Shown: piece by piece, positions 45,601 through 58,346 of the stretch
Position numbering within the stretch: position 1 is the first letter of the stretch
How the letters are laid out: every line of letters begins with the position of its first letter
NCBI GenBank assembly: GCA_963585895.1
Contig: OY757904.1
Coordinates: 934,907-998,906, forward strand
Reading direction: 5' to 3'
Source of the DNA: Sepioteuthis lessoniana
Taxonomy: Eukaryota; Mollusca; Cephalopoda; Myopsida; Loliginidae
Length of the DNA stretch: 64,000 nt
The notes under the pieces: generated by a model
Databases searched by the model: none
What the model saw: only the letters and a program-made list of their open reading frames with translations
Told to the model about the DNA's origin: nothing
Program-made: the position numbers and the translations under genes

Positions 45601-46435
45601 TTGTGCTTAGCTTACTATTGGTGGATCAGTTTGGGTTGGAGAAGCAGTAGTAAGTTTATCTCTCTTGCTGAAAGTCGGGGTTTGATTTCAATGAAGGTCG
45701 AGCATCAACTGATAATATCTTTGCATTTGGTAAGCTTCAATTCTGAAGATTGACGCCAAGTAATTTTTACTGTTGACTTACAGCAGATACTATCTTAGTA
45801 ATTACATTAGAATAATGTATCTATCCAAGTACCTATCAGACTTCTATTTATTTATCTATTACGAATGTGTTTTAATAATAATCTCAGATCTTAGAACAAG
45901 TAATACCAATACTATTCAGTTATATAATCTTTGAGAAATGAAAGAGAAGACATCGACGTAAAAGAAGAAGAGAAGACAGAAGGAAAGAAGACTTGTGAAA
46001 ATTATCTTTGGTCGAAGGTGTTATTTATTTCTTTTTTCCAATTATAGTCAAATTATTGATTGAAAAGTCATTTATAAGAAGTAATATCGGTCAAATGAGG
46101 TTCTTTTTTACTTTAAAAATATTTTTCAAAAATGATTTAGTCTCATATTATCATCCTATCAACTTGCCAGAAAAATGCAAATATTTGATGAATGAAAAAA
46201 TATCGTTGCTGTAAAATTACTATTTTATTTTGGGTCTTTTTGGTCACATTTAATCTTGCATGTACGAATATCTTTCAACAAGTTTAATCAATTTTCATGA
46301 AATTCATATGATTAAAATGAAGAATAAGATAATTTAATGAATTCAATTTTTTTTGATAAAATTATTCTGATGAGGATTAATTAATTAATCCGATAAGCAT
46401 TAATTAATGCTCTAAATCCGAAAATATTCAGTTCA
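45601..46435. other. AT-rich spacer
   Basis: Nothing recognised. Confidence 0.5.
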
Positions 46436-46439
46436 GCTG

Positions 46440-46696
46440 AGGCTGAGAAATATGTCGATTGTATCTCCGAAGAGGAGTAAAGCCTTTCCTACAAGAGTAC
46501 TGATGGTGTGTGTCCAGGAGTTTTAGATAATGTGGAGTACCTTTTCATTGTCATTACTGCTAGGTCCACTCTGATCCGTTAGGGTCTCATCTATGCGTCG
46601 AATAGAAATGTTTATTTATTATACTGGAAACCATTCAACTGTTTGCAAACAGATGAACTCTGGCCTGTTTAAAATAATGTTAGCAACAAACTATTC

Positions 46697-46751
<55 letters not shown>

Positions 46752-46825
46752 GACTGTGTGTAAACAGGATTTTGCATTAAATAACCTACAAGAGTTGATA
46801 TGCCGTAAAATAATACCAACCACTT
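46440..46825 (+). repeat. Composite dispersed repeat, copy 2
   Basis: Shares TTTTCATTGTCATTACTGCT / AGGTCCACTCTGATCCG (about 46536-46580) with 34296-34335. It shares the tail AAATAACCTACAAGAGTTGA (46780) with 34799 and with the type-2 SINE tail. It has only one of the tandem units (46628-46650). An (AT)n tract (46700-46748) sits before the tail. Confidence 0.6.
46700..46748. repeat. (AT)n microsatellite
   Basis: About 24 AT units. Confidence 0.95.
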
Positions 46826-46932
46826 GACCAAACAACCAACGAACCAACCTGAAATATTAAAATGCAATAGAAACTATTTTTTCTAACTTCCTTTCTTGCA
46901 ATTAAAACCAAAATTGAAAGTTCACTATAACG

Positions 46933-47760
46933 ATGCTCCAGGAAATTATGAAAGCAATTGTTCGCTCAACTGATGATGATATCAACTTCTTCAACATTGT
47001 CTTGCAAAAAGATACATTAGCCTCAAATATATTAATAATCCGCCAAGATTGCTTATTTCAAACGTCAATAGATCTAATTAAAGAAAATGGTTTCTCACTA
47101 AAGAAGGTAAGAAGCCGATGATATCCCGCAGAAACTATAACAGATGCAAATTACGCTGATGATCTGGCGCCTCGCACAAATTCAACACTCCAAGCCGAGT
47201 CTCTGCTGCATAACCTGTAGAGAGCAGCAGAAGGCATTAGCATCTACGTGAACGCAAATAAATCAGAATGTGTTAAACAAGAAGCAGCCATCTCCGCTTA
47301 AAGTGGCAAGCCTTTAAAATTATTAGACAAGTTCACATACCTCGGTAGCAATATTTCATCTACTGAATGTGATGTCAACATACACCTAGCGAAGTCAGGG
47401 AAAGCTATTTGATCTCTCTGACTAAATAAAACGGGATTTCTTCCAAGCTGTAGTTGTGTTAGATCTACTGAATGGATGCATCAGATGGACACTAACGAAA
47501 CGCATGGATTAAAAGTTGGATGGGAACTACATAAGAATCCTACGCGCTGTTTTGAACAAATTTGGGAAGCAACGTAACAAAATAGCAGCTGTATGACCAC
47601 TTACCTCCAATCTCACAAACCAACCAAGTAAGTTGAACAAGACATGTTGGACACTCCTGGAGAAAGAAGAACAAACACATAAGAGACGTTCTCTTATGTT
47701 GGACGACAAACAAAGACTTACATCAGCTCTCTACAGATACTGGATGTATTTTGGTGGAAG
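46933..47760 (+). mobile_element. RTE-like LINE fragment including the RT active site
   Basis: Starts within the RT fingers/palm ('IVLQKDTLASNIL' at about 46996-47035). It continues with 'IDLIKENGFSLKKVRSR', then after a stop 'ETITDANYADDLA' with the catalytic YADD at 47152-47163. It goes on through 'LDKFTYLGSNISSTE' (about 47319-47363), 'WMHQMDTNE' and 'RILRAVLNKFG' equivalents to 'HLQLSTDTG' near 47745. Stops and frameshifts are numerous. The usual 3' GAT tail is missing, and a purine tract follows instead. Confidence 0.85.
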
Positions 47761-47931
47761 ACAAGAAAAGAATGAGAATATAAGAGAAAGGAAAAGGAGC
47801 GAAGACAGAAAAAAAAGAAAAAGAAAGGGGAAGAAATAAAAAGAGAAATGAAGAAAGAAGAGAAAGAAAGAGAAGAAGTAAACGGAAGGGGAAAGAATAT
47901 AAGTCAAATGAAGAGAAGAGAATAGAAAAAA
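47755..47931. repeat. Polypurine low-complexity tract
   Basis: About 175 bp almost entirely A and G, with irregular AAAGAAG-type units, directly after the RTE fragment. The Lys-Arg and Phe-Leu frames here are artefacts. Confidence 0.9.
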
Positions 47932-48245
47932 AATTAATTCAAATTTCTTTATTTTTTTATTCTCTTTTCTCAAGTTATTCTCATTTGTTGACTCAAACCC
48001 AAACCCTGAGCTAAGTCTATGGAATTAACTAAAACTATTGACCACAAAAAGGAAAAAAATCAAATCAATATCTTACTAATACATCCTTTTAGAAAAATAA
48101 TTTAAAGATTAATGGTCACTAAGGTTAAATTCATCACAGAAAATGTTGCGTTTCATTAAGAATCGATTCTCGTTTTGATATCAGTCCGTAAGTGGTACCA
48201 TTACAAATAATGATCTAATATCATTAAAAAAAGTTTCTAATCTTA
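47932..48245. other. AT-rich spacer
   Basis: Nothing recognised. Confidence 0.5.
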
Positions 48246-48247
48246 AG

Positions 48248-48590
48248 TCAAATTTCTCACCAGTGTTAGCAGGGGGTCTTTCACTGGAGTTTGAGTGAGA
48301 GCAAGTCACTTCCGGTCTCTTTGACTCTTCTAGGCATTCTGGCCATTCTTAACAATGCTGTAGTCTGGATGGTCTCGATTCGTTTTCTGATTTCCAACTC
48401 CGCCGATACCCTTTTCAAGCCTTTGGGGACCATTCCAAGCACGCAACTACTCAGCTCTTTTTTTTACCTATCTGGCAAGGTGTTAGTACTTCTTTCTCTT
48501 TTCGCTTTCTTTTATTTGCCCTTTGACGTCTGTCAGATTGGCAATATCCCCTATACAGTAAGTTCTCTTTTTTTTGTTAATTATAATGGG
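48248..48590 (-). mobile_element. Restriction-endonuclease LINE, extreme 3' end, copy F
   Basis: The minus strand matches the last coding segment of copies A and C: residues equivalent to 'KGLKRVSAELEIRKRIETIQ' then 'TTALLRMARMPRRVKE' (about 48300-48420), and the 3' untranslated GCTAACACTGGTGAGAAAT. The plus-strand 103-codon frame is its shadow. It is 5'-truncated and worn. Confidence 0.75.
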
Positions 48591-48599
48591 GGACACAAT

Positions 48600-48900
48600 T
48601 AACGTTGATTTAGGTTTGATACTCGATTTTGACTAACTTTAGGCTTCTCATTCAAAAAATGACACCGGTTTTCCTGTCTCACGTCAGATTTGCGAACTAC
48701 AGGATAGCCTCGCCTTTGTATAAAGAAACATAAAATACAATATACTAGATACAGTATATTTGGGCTCATTTTATTGTATGGTTTAAATTTGACATATGAT
48801 GAAAAATAATAAAGCAATTGCTTAGCTGTAATGTTTGTATAAATATATTTTGTTCATACAAAGGATATTATTACTATTAGTCGAATTGTGATTAATTATT
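48600..48900. other. AT-rich spacer
   Basis: Nothing recognised. Confidence 0.5.
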
Positions 48901-48904
48901 CAAT

Positions 48905-50567
48905 ATAAAAAGTTACGCTTCTAGCTTTTCCTGGAGTGTATAGTTTGTGGACAATGTCGCTTTATGCTCCAACAATAGTCAGTCATCATATTTCCCATCT
49001 AACCTGATACCGTTCTTCCATGACCTTCAAATCATGGTGGAATCGTTCACCTAGCTCATCTCTGATTTCACCAAGATTTTCCGGTAAGTTAGGAAGATGG
49101 CTGTGCAGAAAATGCAACTTGATGCTCATGTCGCATCCGAGGTCTCCAATAGTTTCAAGACAATTTCAGTGTAATTCTGTACTTGTTTATTTCCAAGAAA
49201 GTTCTTAAGTTATTTGAATGATGACCGAGCATTCTTCTCAAATTCTGGCATTGACCCGATCAAATGATCATCTTTAATAAGCTGCCAAATCTGTGGACTA
49301 TTAAACACATCCGTCTTGATTTTTTCAATTGATAGGCCAAGAAATGCTAGAATAGGGTACTTGAAAGTCTCCTTCAGTTTTCAATGCTTTAACGAATTGT
49401 TTCATTAAACCCTGTTTAATGTGCAGAAGTGGGAATACAATTTCCTTTCTGTCAACGAGAGCCTCATGTAAAATGTTGGGATCACCAGGTTTGAGGTCAG
49501 GTCTTAGAGGTCAATTCCTCTCAACCCAATACTTCACTAGAGCTCTGCAATCTCACATAGACAGAAAGCAGAGATACTTGGTGTAATCACGTTGCTGACC
49601 ATGATGGAAGCATATCATTTTATGGTCAATACAGATGATCCAATTGTGTTTGTGATATTGCACCAACTAAATGACTCTCTTTGTGTCTCTATGTTCTGGA
49701 TGAAGACAAACTGAATGGCCAATTGTAACAGCATCATATAAATTGCTATTGTGGAGAAGGACACACTTTAAGCTACGCTTTCAGATGTCAATGAACAGTC
49801 GAAATTCATTTAAGTTGTACATCGGAATTCCCAACTTCTGCAGTAAACTCTGTATATTTTTGCAATATACAAAGCTACCGTCACTTCGAAAATATGGCAG
49901 AAATGAGCTTTTCCTAAATCGAAATGAGGATACCTCTGCTCTTTTTTCAAGTAAGTTTTTCTCATTCAGTTTTGATGCTAGGAGTTCTGAAGCCTTTTTT
50001 TGACAGTCCCAGATCTCGTATCAAATCATTAATTCATTCCGATCGAATCCCTTACAAGGTGAGTCTTTTTCAATTTCAAAATCTGTATCTTGGCTGTCAT
50101 TGAGTTTTTCATCAGGATCCAGAGCAACAGAGAGGGTAATTAAGCGAAAACTGGTAGTGGGATTTCAGCTGAATGAGGTACTGGGCGTATTGCTGATGGT
50201 AGACTTGGATACTCGATTTTGTATTTGTTTTTCTTGCTATATTCTGAAGTTTTCACAAAGCAAAAGTAACAGTCTGTGCGATGATCTCTTGATTCTCGCC
50301 AAATCTTAGCTATACCAAATGCCAATTTATTACGTGTTCCCTTGGTCCACATTCGTGGACTCTCGATACACTGCTTGCACACTTTTTTGAGGGACCCAAG
50401 ACCTGACTTGATCGCCAAACTTTACTTTAAAATATGCAAAATTTGCTTGCTTGACAATTGTGCTGATGTTTGCCCAATGACTGGGAATGGTGAAACTGCC
50501 ACAGATATAACACAAAGAATCAGGGGTGTTTAAGCATCTGTGATGAGGAGTAGCTGAGGAAGACATG
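48905..50567 (-). pseudogene. Broken copy of a multicopy invertebrate gene family of unknown function
   Basis: Read on the minus strand, the N-terminal part has a Cys pair motif 'CYICGSFTIPSHWANI' (about 50495-50542), then 'YFKVKFGDQVRSWVP', 'GTRNKLAFGIAKIWRES' and 'HRTDCYFCFVK'. The middle and C-terminal parts spread over other frames. I recall the same protein as hundreds of near-identical predicted genes in aphids, Hydra, corals and octopus, with a zinc-binding N-terminus and no assigned function. Such copy numbers suggest a mobile origin. Here it spans about 1.66 kb with no introns seen, and it is broken in several places. Confidence 0.6.
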
Positions 50568-50599
50568 ATCTGAAAGAATGGAAATATGTTTAAGGGTAA

Positions 50600-51124
50600 A
50601 CAATAAGTAGATCAGTCACAAGCTTAGAAAAAAACAAAACAAAACAAAACAAAACAACAAAAATACAGTAACCTCGGCAAGAACCTTGTATTCAGAATTT
50701 TATATTTTGTTTGCAGAATACGACTCACCTATACAGAACACACACAACCTCTCATCGCACTGTCTCATGTGTAACTGAATAGATATCAGATTTCACCCTC
50801 TTCATCCGACCATTAATCTCCTAAATTTGTCGTTACATTTATGATTAATAAAATGATATTATTAATTATCAATTATTAAATATTGAAACAAAAAATTGAA
50901 TATTATTTTATTAATTACTTTTCTTAACATTTTGACCGCAATTCATAAAAGAGGCGCCATTAGCAAACCAATACAATTGTGCTTATTCCGGGAGTGGAAT
51001 GTAGGGAAAAAATTGACTTGATAGAAAAAAAAAATGACAGTAGTTTGGAAATAAGCAGGACGATTTTTGTCTAAATCAAGTAAAAAAAACAAAAAACAAA
51101 AAAAAACGAAATCAACAGAAACTA
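50600..51124. other. AT-rich spacer
   Basis: Contains a short (AAAAC)n run at about 50633-50660. No gene seen. Confidence 0.5.
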
Positions 51125-51535
51125 TGTTCAAAATTGTTCCCCACCCAGTCGTGTCTAGTCTTCTTTTTGAGCTTATGAGATTTATTATCTGTTACCATAC
51201 AACCTATACCAGCTAGTCTGTTGCATTTAGTCCGTTTTAAGAATGGTCCGGAGTATATTACAAGGGAAACATCCTAGGTGTTCATTGCTTTGATGAGATT
51301 TCTGCTGTAGAGGTTGATTTTGAGAATTTTCTCCTTTGTCTGAGGTAGTCTTTTCTTATTTTTTCCCTCTTCGCTTGTTTGATGATGTCCGCTTCTAATA
51401 TTCCTAAGTACTTGCACTTTTCTTTTTCTCCAAGAGTTGTGATACATTCTTGATTTGCCAGTTTTATTCCTTCCATTATTTCTATTTTTTAAAAACACTT
51501 TTTATTATGAGCGTGACACATTTTTCTCTGTGATT
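51125..51535 (-). mobile_element. Restriction-endonuclease LINE fragment, copy G
   Basis: The minus strand encodes 'TLGEKEKCKYLGILEADIIK' (51385-51444) in a frame running to 51282, then 'LYSRNLIKAMNT' equivalents. Sequence corresponding to 'YSGPFLK' follows near 51250, and it jumps to 'KKKTRHDWVG' near 51145. Between these the family normally has about 150 residues plus the CCHC knuckle, so this copy is internally deleted. Frameshifts are present. Confidence 0.75.
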
Positions 51536-51539
51536 CCAA

Positions 51540-53260
51540 CCTGAGGGGCTGCTATAAGAATGAAGCAAAGCCTGATTTGATATTTCCAGAATATTAATAG
51601 ACACTTATAATCAAAGATGGTTACTGTAATCTAATTGGTTTTGTAATTTTTTTATATAATTGAGAATCCTACCTGTATATCAACAGCTTTTTCCAAATGT
51701 ATTAACTAACACTTTCAAACACAGTCAGAATTAACATCTTTCTTTATGGCATTGTGGGCTGAACGTTTAATTTGTTGATAAAATCACTAATTTTTGTCGT
51801 AAAATATTCAATGATGTAACAAAAATATCAATAAAATAATAATCAATAAAACTCAAACTTAGTTGTTAATTGAGCTGTAATTTTAACGAAATATAGAGTA
51901 AGTGAAAAAATAAGTATTTCCGGAAAACTTTAAAATGATGGAATCAGTTTTGCTGAAAGCCCAAATAACAGTGTAAAAATAAGATTGTTTCGAATTTAAA
52001 ACTAGAGTCAAGAAATCTGTTTCTCCAAGGCTGGTTTTTAGTCGTAGACCCAGTTGACGAGCTCAAATAAACGATATTTCTAAAACTATATTAACAGATT
52101 CACTCAAACAAGGAAGAGACAAATAGATAAACTCCTTTTTTATGCCGGTTAGTTGATATTTTAATTGGTAAAAGTTATTGTATTGATGAAGTTTAATATC
52201 TGGTCGAATATAATAATAAAATCTTCGATAGATAAACGTATCTCAAATAAATGTAAGACTATTAAACATACAGAAAAAAATCTTGGTATATCCCAAAAGT
52301 GATAGGTTTAATTGTCTGTATTAGATATGTGTAATATTCAGTCATATAATTTTACTTTATCATTTCACCCTGTTTACAACAACAACAACAACAACAACAA
52401 AACAGTTATGTGCATTGCTTACAAATATTTTTATACAGAATGATTTCTGGCATTTAAAATTGACACCCCACTGGCGCTATAAACGGCGAGAAGATTAGAA
52501 ATATAACTTGAAGCAACATCAAGCATGCCATTTTAGGTGCCATCCTTTGTGATAGTATCTTATTTTAAAAATGGTTACTCTTTCATTGCAAGGCAGTGGT
52601 TATTTCTTCTTAGCCTGCTCTGATAGGGAAACTATATTGTTGTGGATTGGTTCAGCTTTTAAAAAGAAATTGCCGTGAAATCGTAGCAATATATTCAATA
52701 CCAACAACTGAACCTTTCACTTTGGGATACAATTTTTCTGTATGCTTTATAGTCTTAAATGTATTTGAAATACGTTTTTTTGAGTGTAAGATTTTGTAAC
52801 AGAAGCAATCACTAGTTGTGTGTTAGAGAAATTAAAGATAAGGCTTCACGAGGGTTTTATAACAAGCGTTTTGGCATATCTTTAAAAATCATATTACAAG
52901 AAATTTGAATGAGATCATCTTTAAAAACTGATGATAATAACAAAACAAAATGAGATTTATTTTTCCTTATTGTAAAATTCAATTTTTCATGGGATTTGTG
53001 TTTTTCAAGTATACCATTCTGTTAGACATTCTATAAGATGCAGGAGATTCAAGGATTATGGTAAAATCAGAGAAATATTGGTTTATTACAATTCCCTTTT
53101 TATTAGACGGTCTATTTTCCGTGTTGTTTGTTGGAATCGTTTCGCATATTTCCTGGCCTTTTTCTAACAAAAAAAAAAAAAAAACCAACCCCAAAACAAA
53201 AACAAAAACAAAAACAAAAAAAGAACATTTATGAAGAATCAATTTCGGTTTCTTTTGATA
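51540..53260. other. AT-rich spacer
   Basis: Short (CAA)n at about 52376-52400 and an (AAAAAC)n run at about 53168-53222. The 107-codon minus frame at 52979-53302 spans the A-rich run and has no domain. Confidence 0.5.
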
Positions 53261-53261
53261 A

Positions 53262-53467
53262 TGGCATATCAACATTTGTAGGTTATTTAATACCAAGGCC
53301 ATCTTCGAAGAACAAAGGTAGTACTATTTAACCTGTAGCTAAGTGAATGAGGAATGTTAATACCTTCCCTAAGATTATTAGTTCGAAAGTGAACGTAATC
53401 GCCCAAATGGAGTTTGAAATCGCTTTCTCTGATGGAACAGTCACGCTACGTAAGTTACTATGCCACA
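53262..53467 (-). mobile_element. tRNA-derived SINE, type 2, reverse copy
   Basis: Full-length but worn reverse copy of the 1243-1475 SINE. It has tail GGCATATCAACATTTGTAGG, body GTTCGAAAGTGAACGTAAT, B box region GAGTTTGAAATCGC, and head complement ending near 53467. Its order matches the first copy over about 200 bp. Confidence 0.8.
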
Positions 53468-53469
53468 GA

Positions 53470-54838
53470 TATTTCCTCTTGAGATGAGGAATATAGGACG
53501 TCTAATAAAAATCAATTAAGAAATGCATGTTTACTTTGATGGTTGAAAAAATAAAATTCAAGTTGAGTAGTGAATATCCGAAATTAATGGTATGATGTAG
53601 TAGATACAATCATGTGTCAGCTTTGATGGTGAAAATTGAAATATAAAATAAAAAAAGATTGTAATTAAGGACAAAGAATAAACCCCATAAACCCCAAAAG
53701 TTTAAACTTGAAAACTGATGAAGTAGTGGAACTTTTGAAAGGCGTTGCCGTACGAAAATTGCGTAAACTTGCAGAAAAATTTGTGGCGAATTATTCAACA
53801 TATTTTAATAACGAGTTGAAAGGCAAATGAACATTTTGTCGATTTAGATCATGGCCTGATGTTGGATGTGCGATTTGTTAAAGGAACATGGAACTGAGAC
53901 GCGAAGCTCCTCACCTTCTCGTATCACTAACTCCTTAGATTCAATATGTTCACACTTTTACTCATTTTGCTGCTTGCAATATTTATTGTCGGTATAGCAA
54001 TTTCAATAATCTCGAGTAATCAAAATATTAATCGAATTCGTCGATTAAAATCTCCAATTGTTACTTTTTGATGGTATACATAAGTTAGCAGGAAGATAAC
54101 GTCACATCATAGAAAAACGAAAATATTTTGATTACAGAATAACGATGTTATCACTTTGGTTGTAAAATAAAGGAATATTTACATCCACTGAATACTTATT
54201 CCGGTTGACACGAAGACTTGAACAAAGCTGAAATGCCTTTCTGAATCTCAGAGAAAAAAGGGACAACTTAAATATTTTTCTAAGCTCATTTATGAATTTT
54301 ACAAGCAAACATTGAAGATATGGATAATGATTGGTATATCTCATTGCTTCCTTTCAAAATGGTAATAGAGATGATATGCGAGTGGAGGGGAGATTTATGC
54401 CTTTTAATTTTGAAAAAATTCAACACCGTTTGTCATTAAAGTGTTCCTGGGTGACATTACGTAAGAGTTTAAAGGCGATATCAGAAATCAGTTGAGCACA
54501 TCTGTGAGTTTTTCATTTGGATAGGAATGGGAAATATTTAACCTTTACGAAAAGAATCTGGATCATTGCCACTTTAGGTTATTGTCAAATTTATTTTCAT
54601 TCAAATCATATCATAAAGGAACATAAGCATTATTATCAAACGAGTTTTGGCCGCAAAAAACAAAATAGGGTGAATGCATTTCCGTTATTTTCGAAGATAC
54701 AACGAGTTGAGAATAAAACGGTCCGTAAAAAAACGGCTGAGAATTTCTGCCGACGAAAAAAAAAAAACTGACGTTACAGTGTTGTGCACATATTTTATAG
54801 AAAATAGTCATCAAAGGCTACTAATTTTATGATTTGTA
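53470..54838. other. AT-rich spacer
   Basis: Nothing recognised. Frames at 53610-53801 and 54132-54814 show no domain. Confidence 0.5.
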
Positions 54839-54839
54839 T

Positions 54840-54923
<84 letters not shown>
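54839..54923. repeat. (CA)n microsatellite
   Basis: About 42 uninterrupted CA units, the longest pure tract of this type in the window. Confidence 0.95.
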
Positions 54924-54925
<2 letters not shown>

Positions 54926-55510
54926 AGAGTAGTAGTATCTATCAACCTTCGAATTAACATTGAGAGAAAATGTAAAGTTAATCACTCTGCATAAGAAGCA
55001 GTATTTGACAATACAAGATATAATAACAATCGAAAGCGCTGAATTCAGTTTGAAAATATCAAAATGCTGGTCTAAGGGAGCCCTAAAAATGATCGAAAAA
55101 GGTTAAAAAAGAAGAGGGAAATGTTTTCCTAAAGACATCACAACACAACTCCAGACACTTGGACAAAATGCCAAAGATCTCGGATATTAAATCCTCTGTT
55201 GGCTTAATGGAATCAAGATGAATGCATGTCTGATTTTCAGCAAACACAAATTATGAAATATTGCATTCTAAAGCTATCAAATATATCCATTCAAGAAAGA
55301 AGAAAATAAAACAGATTGGGAGCTTTCGTTAAGAATCCGGTTATTGGAATACAACCAGAAGAAACTATAAAAACACTTTTAAACAAAATTATTTTTCAAG
55401 TTGTACCTGATTTTAAATTTACCTAGTCGATTCATTCAAAATATTTTGACGATAACATTTCCCTTTAACAACACCTATTGGTCTCTAGAAGGCAGGAACA
55501 CACACACACA

Positions 55511-55552
<42 letters not shown>

Positions 55553-55645
55553 CGCGCAAGCGCGTATATATTTTGGGTTGCAAGATTTTCTGCAAGTCAC
55601 ACTTTTTTTAAATATCATTTCTCATTGGATGGGTGTATTTGAATT
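54924..55645. other. Spacer with (CA)n
   Basis: (CA)n with one CATA interruption at 55498-55551. No gene seen. Confidence 0.55.
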
Positions 55646-55649
55646 TAAT

Positions 55650-56530
55650 TCTCCCAAAAGTATTGCAACACCGATAATGCATACAATGCTTTTGCACAAT
55701 AGTAAACAATGGCGTCCATTTTGGTGATTTTACTTTAGTGCGACGGTTTCAGTTTTTAAGCAGCATGGGCTGTAAAACATGTTTGAGAAATTAGAGCGAG
55801 CCAAAAATTATTCCAATACTTCATGATCATAAAAAAAAAAAAACATTAGAAATTGCCAAATTCCTTTCAAGAGATCATCATACGATAAAGAAATTAGTAA
55901 CAAAGCTGGTTGTATAAAGTGCACTGCCTGACATGTGCACTGCCTTTCCGCACGAGTGTTGAGCGGTGCTGGACGACCTCGATAATTAGCAAAATAGTTG
56001 GTGCCAAAAGAATGAACTTAAGCCTCTTTGGTTGAGGCCAAAACAAAGTGGAAGGATTATATTTTGGGCAAAATGGGTTTGTTGATCTCTAGCCGGTGGG
56101 TTATCATGTTAAAAAACCTTTTCAACCAACACTGAATTCTTAAAGGCCAACCATCAGACATAGCGTAAGAAAAAGACTGACATTCAAATAAAAAAAAGTT
56201 ATTTTCATGAACGACAAAACAGTAAAGGCAATATTTTAATGCTTATGGTTTAAAAACTTGGGGTTTAAAAACGACAGACTTATGGTGCTGTAGCTATATT
56301 CCAAAGATCTAAACTCCACCGATAACCTTTGGAACGTTATCTAGAGACGTGTTTATGAAGGTGGCAAGCAATATTTATCTACAAATGAATTTTTGGAAGC
56401 AAGATTAGTTTTTGACGAAGCAATTACTCCTAAAGAAATTCTCAAACTAACTTCTATTTTTCATAGTCAGTCGGTTGCTTCACATCATTAGAGCAAATAG
56501 AAATTATATCAGCAAATAATTTTACTTTTC
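55650..56530 (+). mobile_element. Old Tc1-like transposon remnant
   Basis: The left side has CTCCCAAAAGTATTGCAACA (55651-55670), like an inner or outer Tc1 inverted-repeat end. The helix-turn-helix region reads 'KTLEIAKFLSRDHHTIKKLV' (about 55838-55897). A later block has 'KKVIFMNDKTVK' where 'FMQDNAPSH' would hold the second catalytic Asp (about 56195-56227). The C-terminal block is 'SKDLNSTDNLWNVI' (56299-56340), then 'RRVYEGGKQYLSTNE' (56346-56390). In the third catalytic position the usual Glu is Asp. Frames change many times and no right inverted repeat is found. It is older than the 17.1-kb element. Confidence 0.7.
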
Positions 56531-56534
56531 CACT

Positions 56535-57653
56535 TTGTTGTTGCATTTTGTTGTGAAAAGTTTTGTATATAATTTCTTTGAATGAATTATTGTTAGGTAA
56601 GTTATTGGCTTTCATTTTTCTCCTTACATAATTTCACATTGATTTTTGAGATGATTGCACAAAAAGTAAAAGGTTCTAAAAATATTATCTTATGTATTCA
56701 AGTCTAAACTCAATTTTATTTCATGTTACGACATGATTTTTTCAACATAAAAGACTCTAATATCGTGACTTTCGAACTGTTCGATTTATAATTATTGTAT
56801 TTTTTTTTTAAAATATTTTTCATAGAATTTTGGAATATATTATGTCAACATGATTTTATTATGACAATTGGTGTTTGATTTGTTTTCTAAATTCTTATAA
56901 TTCCCGTTTTATAATAGCATTATACAGACGATCTTTATCCAGTTATTCAATGTAACTTTTAAGATTTTTGACACACGATAACGTTAGTTTGTTTGAAACC
57001 TTTGATTGTTTTCTGACGCACTACACACAATACCGTTGTAAAATCTGAAAAAAAACCCCTAATATAATCTGTATTTACATACATGTATATACTGTATGCA
57101 GATATGTATATTTATAAGTAAAGATTTACTCACCTGAGCCTAAATTAGTACAGGGTTTAAATCATAGACTATTCAGTAATGATTAAACTTAGGAGAAATA
57201 TATACACGGATATATTGCAGTAGACCCAATGGTATATTAAAAAAATTAATGCACTTTTACATACACTTCGTTCTATCATCTTCGTTATTTCAAACTTATT
57301 AATTCATCCGAATTTTCTTTTGAATCCCCCCACATTTTCTGTGTTATTTTAGGAGGTATTATTTTAATATATTGCTAATTTTAGATTAAAGGTAATCTAC
57401 TGAAATCTTCACATGTTATTGCAACAGACTAATTTCCGACGACAGCAAGAATATTAAAAAGGAACGTGTCGTTAGAGTTACTAAATAAGCTGATAGAATG
57501 AGAGTATACCACATTTACTTTACTTATCTTTGCGTGGTACAAGATCACAGGTGTTGTAAGAAATTAACTCACTACGATCGAATTGGATTGTAAGACGAAC
57601 ACAAAAACAGGTTCATCTTTGTGCACCTTGAAACATACCAGAGAAAATTTACT

Positions 57654-57693
<40 letters not shown>

Positions 57694-58249
57694 TTGTTTT
57701 AAGTTCTTTTCTATTAGTTTTATCCTTTGTGACTACAGAACCTTCTGATCGATAATTTCGTGGTCAGATTTACGCTTGAGAAGTTTGAGGATCCGTTTCA
57801 AGTACCGAATAAATTAAAATGGCCACTGTCTATTCAACTAGAAGTAAAACAAGCCAGAATAAAACTTTCTTCGCAATAGGTCATTTTATACTTTGAACAT
57901 TAATGGTCCCCAGGTGGAATTTATAGGTAACATCATAATCATAATCAAGAAAAGAATATTGGACAGGTGGGTCTGTGACAAGAAAAATAATGTTTAATCG
58001 TCTTCTAAATTGGTGTCCAAATATTATTTGATCGTATTCTTATAAAACCCATGATATTCAACTGTTATGATACCCAGTAAAATGGGAAGTATGAAATAGA
58101 TTCAGCGTGAATTTTTACCAGACGAATAAATTACATTAGATGATAAAAGTATTTTAACCTAAAAATAACAAAGTTAGTTGGGTGAAGACGTCTAATATCC
58201 ACTTCAGAAAAAAATCTATTTTTGTATTCAAAATATTTTGCCTTCTCTT

Positions 58250-58252
<3 letters not shown>
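56535..58252. other. AT-rich spacer with (TTTC)n
   Basis: (TTTC)n at 57653-57694. No gene or other repeat is recognised. Confidence 0.55.
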
Positions 58253-58328
<76 letters not shown>

Positions 58329-58346
58329 TAGATAGATAGATAGATA
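58253..58346. repeat. Compound (AT)n(GA)n(GATA)n microsatellite
   Basis: Three repeat types follow one another without unique spacer. Confidence 0.95.

Noticed and set aside
48291-48602. 103-codon plus-strand frame
   Set aside because: Antisense shadow of LINE copy F.
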